A DNA stretch of 6,585 nt from assembly GCA_002840115.1 (NCBI GenBank), contig PGZG01000103.1:1-6585 (forward strand), in the 5' to 3' direction. Both the position numbers and the translations under genes were made by a program. Numbering within the stretch: the stretch's first letter is position 1; each line of letters begins with the position of its first letter. Of this stretch, positions 6,106-6,585 are shown piece after piece. Origin of the DNA: Gammaproteobacteria bacterium HGW-Gammaproteobacteria-14 (lineage in GTDB: Bacteria > Pseudomonadota > Gammaproteobacteria > Pseudomonadales > Alcanivoracaceae). A model generated the notes under the pieces. The model made no database searches, was not told the origin of the DNA, and worked only from the letters and a program-made list of their open reading frames with translations.

Positions 6106-6585
6106 TTATCGCCGCCGTTTAGCGGTATTAAGTTCACCGGGTTGTAACTCAATGACCGGAAGCTTCAGCTCCCCACCAATGCGTGCCTGATTCCACCAGA
6201 ATGATGGGTTGGTAAAGTAGTGCCAGCTATATCCATACACCACCAAGCCCACTCGGTCACCAGCTTTAAGCTCCATAGATATCGCAGGCAGCTCTTTGCG
6301 ATGTAAACCTTTCCGGGGAAGTGGCGTGAGCTGCTCGCTGGCAACGAAAACCCGACGAGCGCCTGCACGCTGAACACCAATGCCGATAAATGCACGGGTG
6401 CTGAATTTGCTGGCTGAACTGTCGAGACGCAAATCGACTTCAGGAATGCCGGCTAATACCTCGTTCTCACCGGCAATATGTACCGGGATAAAACGTGGTC
6501 TGCCGAACCCGCCATTGGGTTTCAGGAATCGTAAATCAGCGCCCGGCCAGGCGCGGCGGAAAATGTCACCGCTGGCATCGAATGG
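6106..6585 (-). CDS. C-terminal fragment of a probable CocE/PepX-type serine hydrolase
   Basis: The frame is open to the window edge and gives the last 159 residues of a longer minus-strand protein. Its start and any catalytic domain are outside. The fragment reads as a beta-sandwich. Residues 32-55 (FIPVHIAGENEVLAGIP, then EVDLRLD) resemble the strand region of X-prolyl dipeptidyl-peptidase/CocE C-terminal domains, where a G-x-P-x-V/L-x-L pattern recurs. VFVASEQLTPL (79-89) and MELKAGDRVGLVVYG (104-118) fit the later strands, the second matching the typical 'kaGhrirL' step. YSWHYFTNPSFWWN (119-132) is aromatic-rich, as is often seen after it. The family call comes from this pattern only, since no catalytic residue can be seen. 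An alternative is another enzyme with a similar jelly-roll tail. The tail ends in basic residues (KRRR). The gene is convergent to the secretion operon and is probably unrelated to it. Whether its product is a secretion substrate cannot be told without the N-terminus. Confidence 0.55.
   Translation of the reverse strand, partial: PFDASGDIFRRAWPGADLRFLKPNGGFGRPRFIPVHIAGENEVLAGIPEVDLRLDSSASKFSTRAFIGIGVQRAGARRVFVASEQLTPLPRKGLHRKELPAISMELKAGDRVGLVVYGYSWHYFTNPSFWWNQARIGGELKLPVIELQPGELNTAKRRR

Noticed and set aside
1..6585. CRISPR array, insertion sequence, tRNA/rRNA or phage-like segment
   Set aside because: I saw no spaced repeats, transposase motifs, tRNA-like cloverleaf or sharp change of composition. 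The window is almost wholly filled by the secretion genes and two other coding regions.

Overview
The window is a stretch of the general (type II) secretion operon of a Gram-negative bacterium, most likely a gammaproteobacterium. The gene order G-H-I-J-K-L-M, the family motifs and the tight overlaps all fit that group. A free-living marine or environmental lineage is a guess from the moderate GC content and gene style, not something the sequence proves.

Layout. Positions 1-213 hold the 3' end of gspG (major pseudopilin). Positions 244-2979 hold the four minor pseudopilin genes gspH, gspI, gspJ and gspK. Positions 3016-4712 hold the inner-membrane assembly-platform genes gspL and gspM. One base after gspM comes a 434-codon gene (4714-6018) for an exported, cysteine-free protein that I do not recognise. 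It sits where gspN is found in some T2SS operons, but it does not look like GspN. All of these genes are on the + strand and read as one operon, with ATGA-type overlaps at H/I, I/J, L/M and probably J/K. The promoter, gspC-gspF and most of gspG lie outside the window to the left. A 12-bp perfect inverted repeat with a smaller inner stem (6046-6082) lies in the short gap before a convergent minus-strand gene. That gene (6106-6585, cut by the window edge) encodes the C-terminal part of what is probably a CocE/PepX-type serine hydrolase.

How the genes work together. GspG forms the periplasmic pseudopilus. GspH, I, J and K form its tip, with GspK as the cap that lacks the usual Glu at position 5. 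GspL and GspM couple the cytoplasmic ATPase GspE to pseudopilus assembly. Together they push folded periplasmic proteins through the outer-membrane secretin.

Most of the window is a conventional T2SS. The points worth a second look are the unknown exported protein at the end of the operon, the unusually long GspH leader with an inverted repeat in its coding sequence, and the hairpin without a T-tract between the convergent genes.
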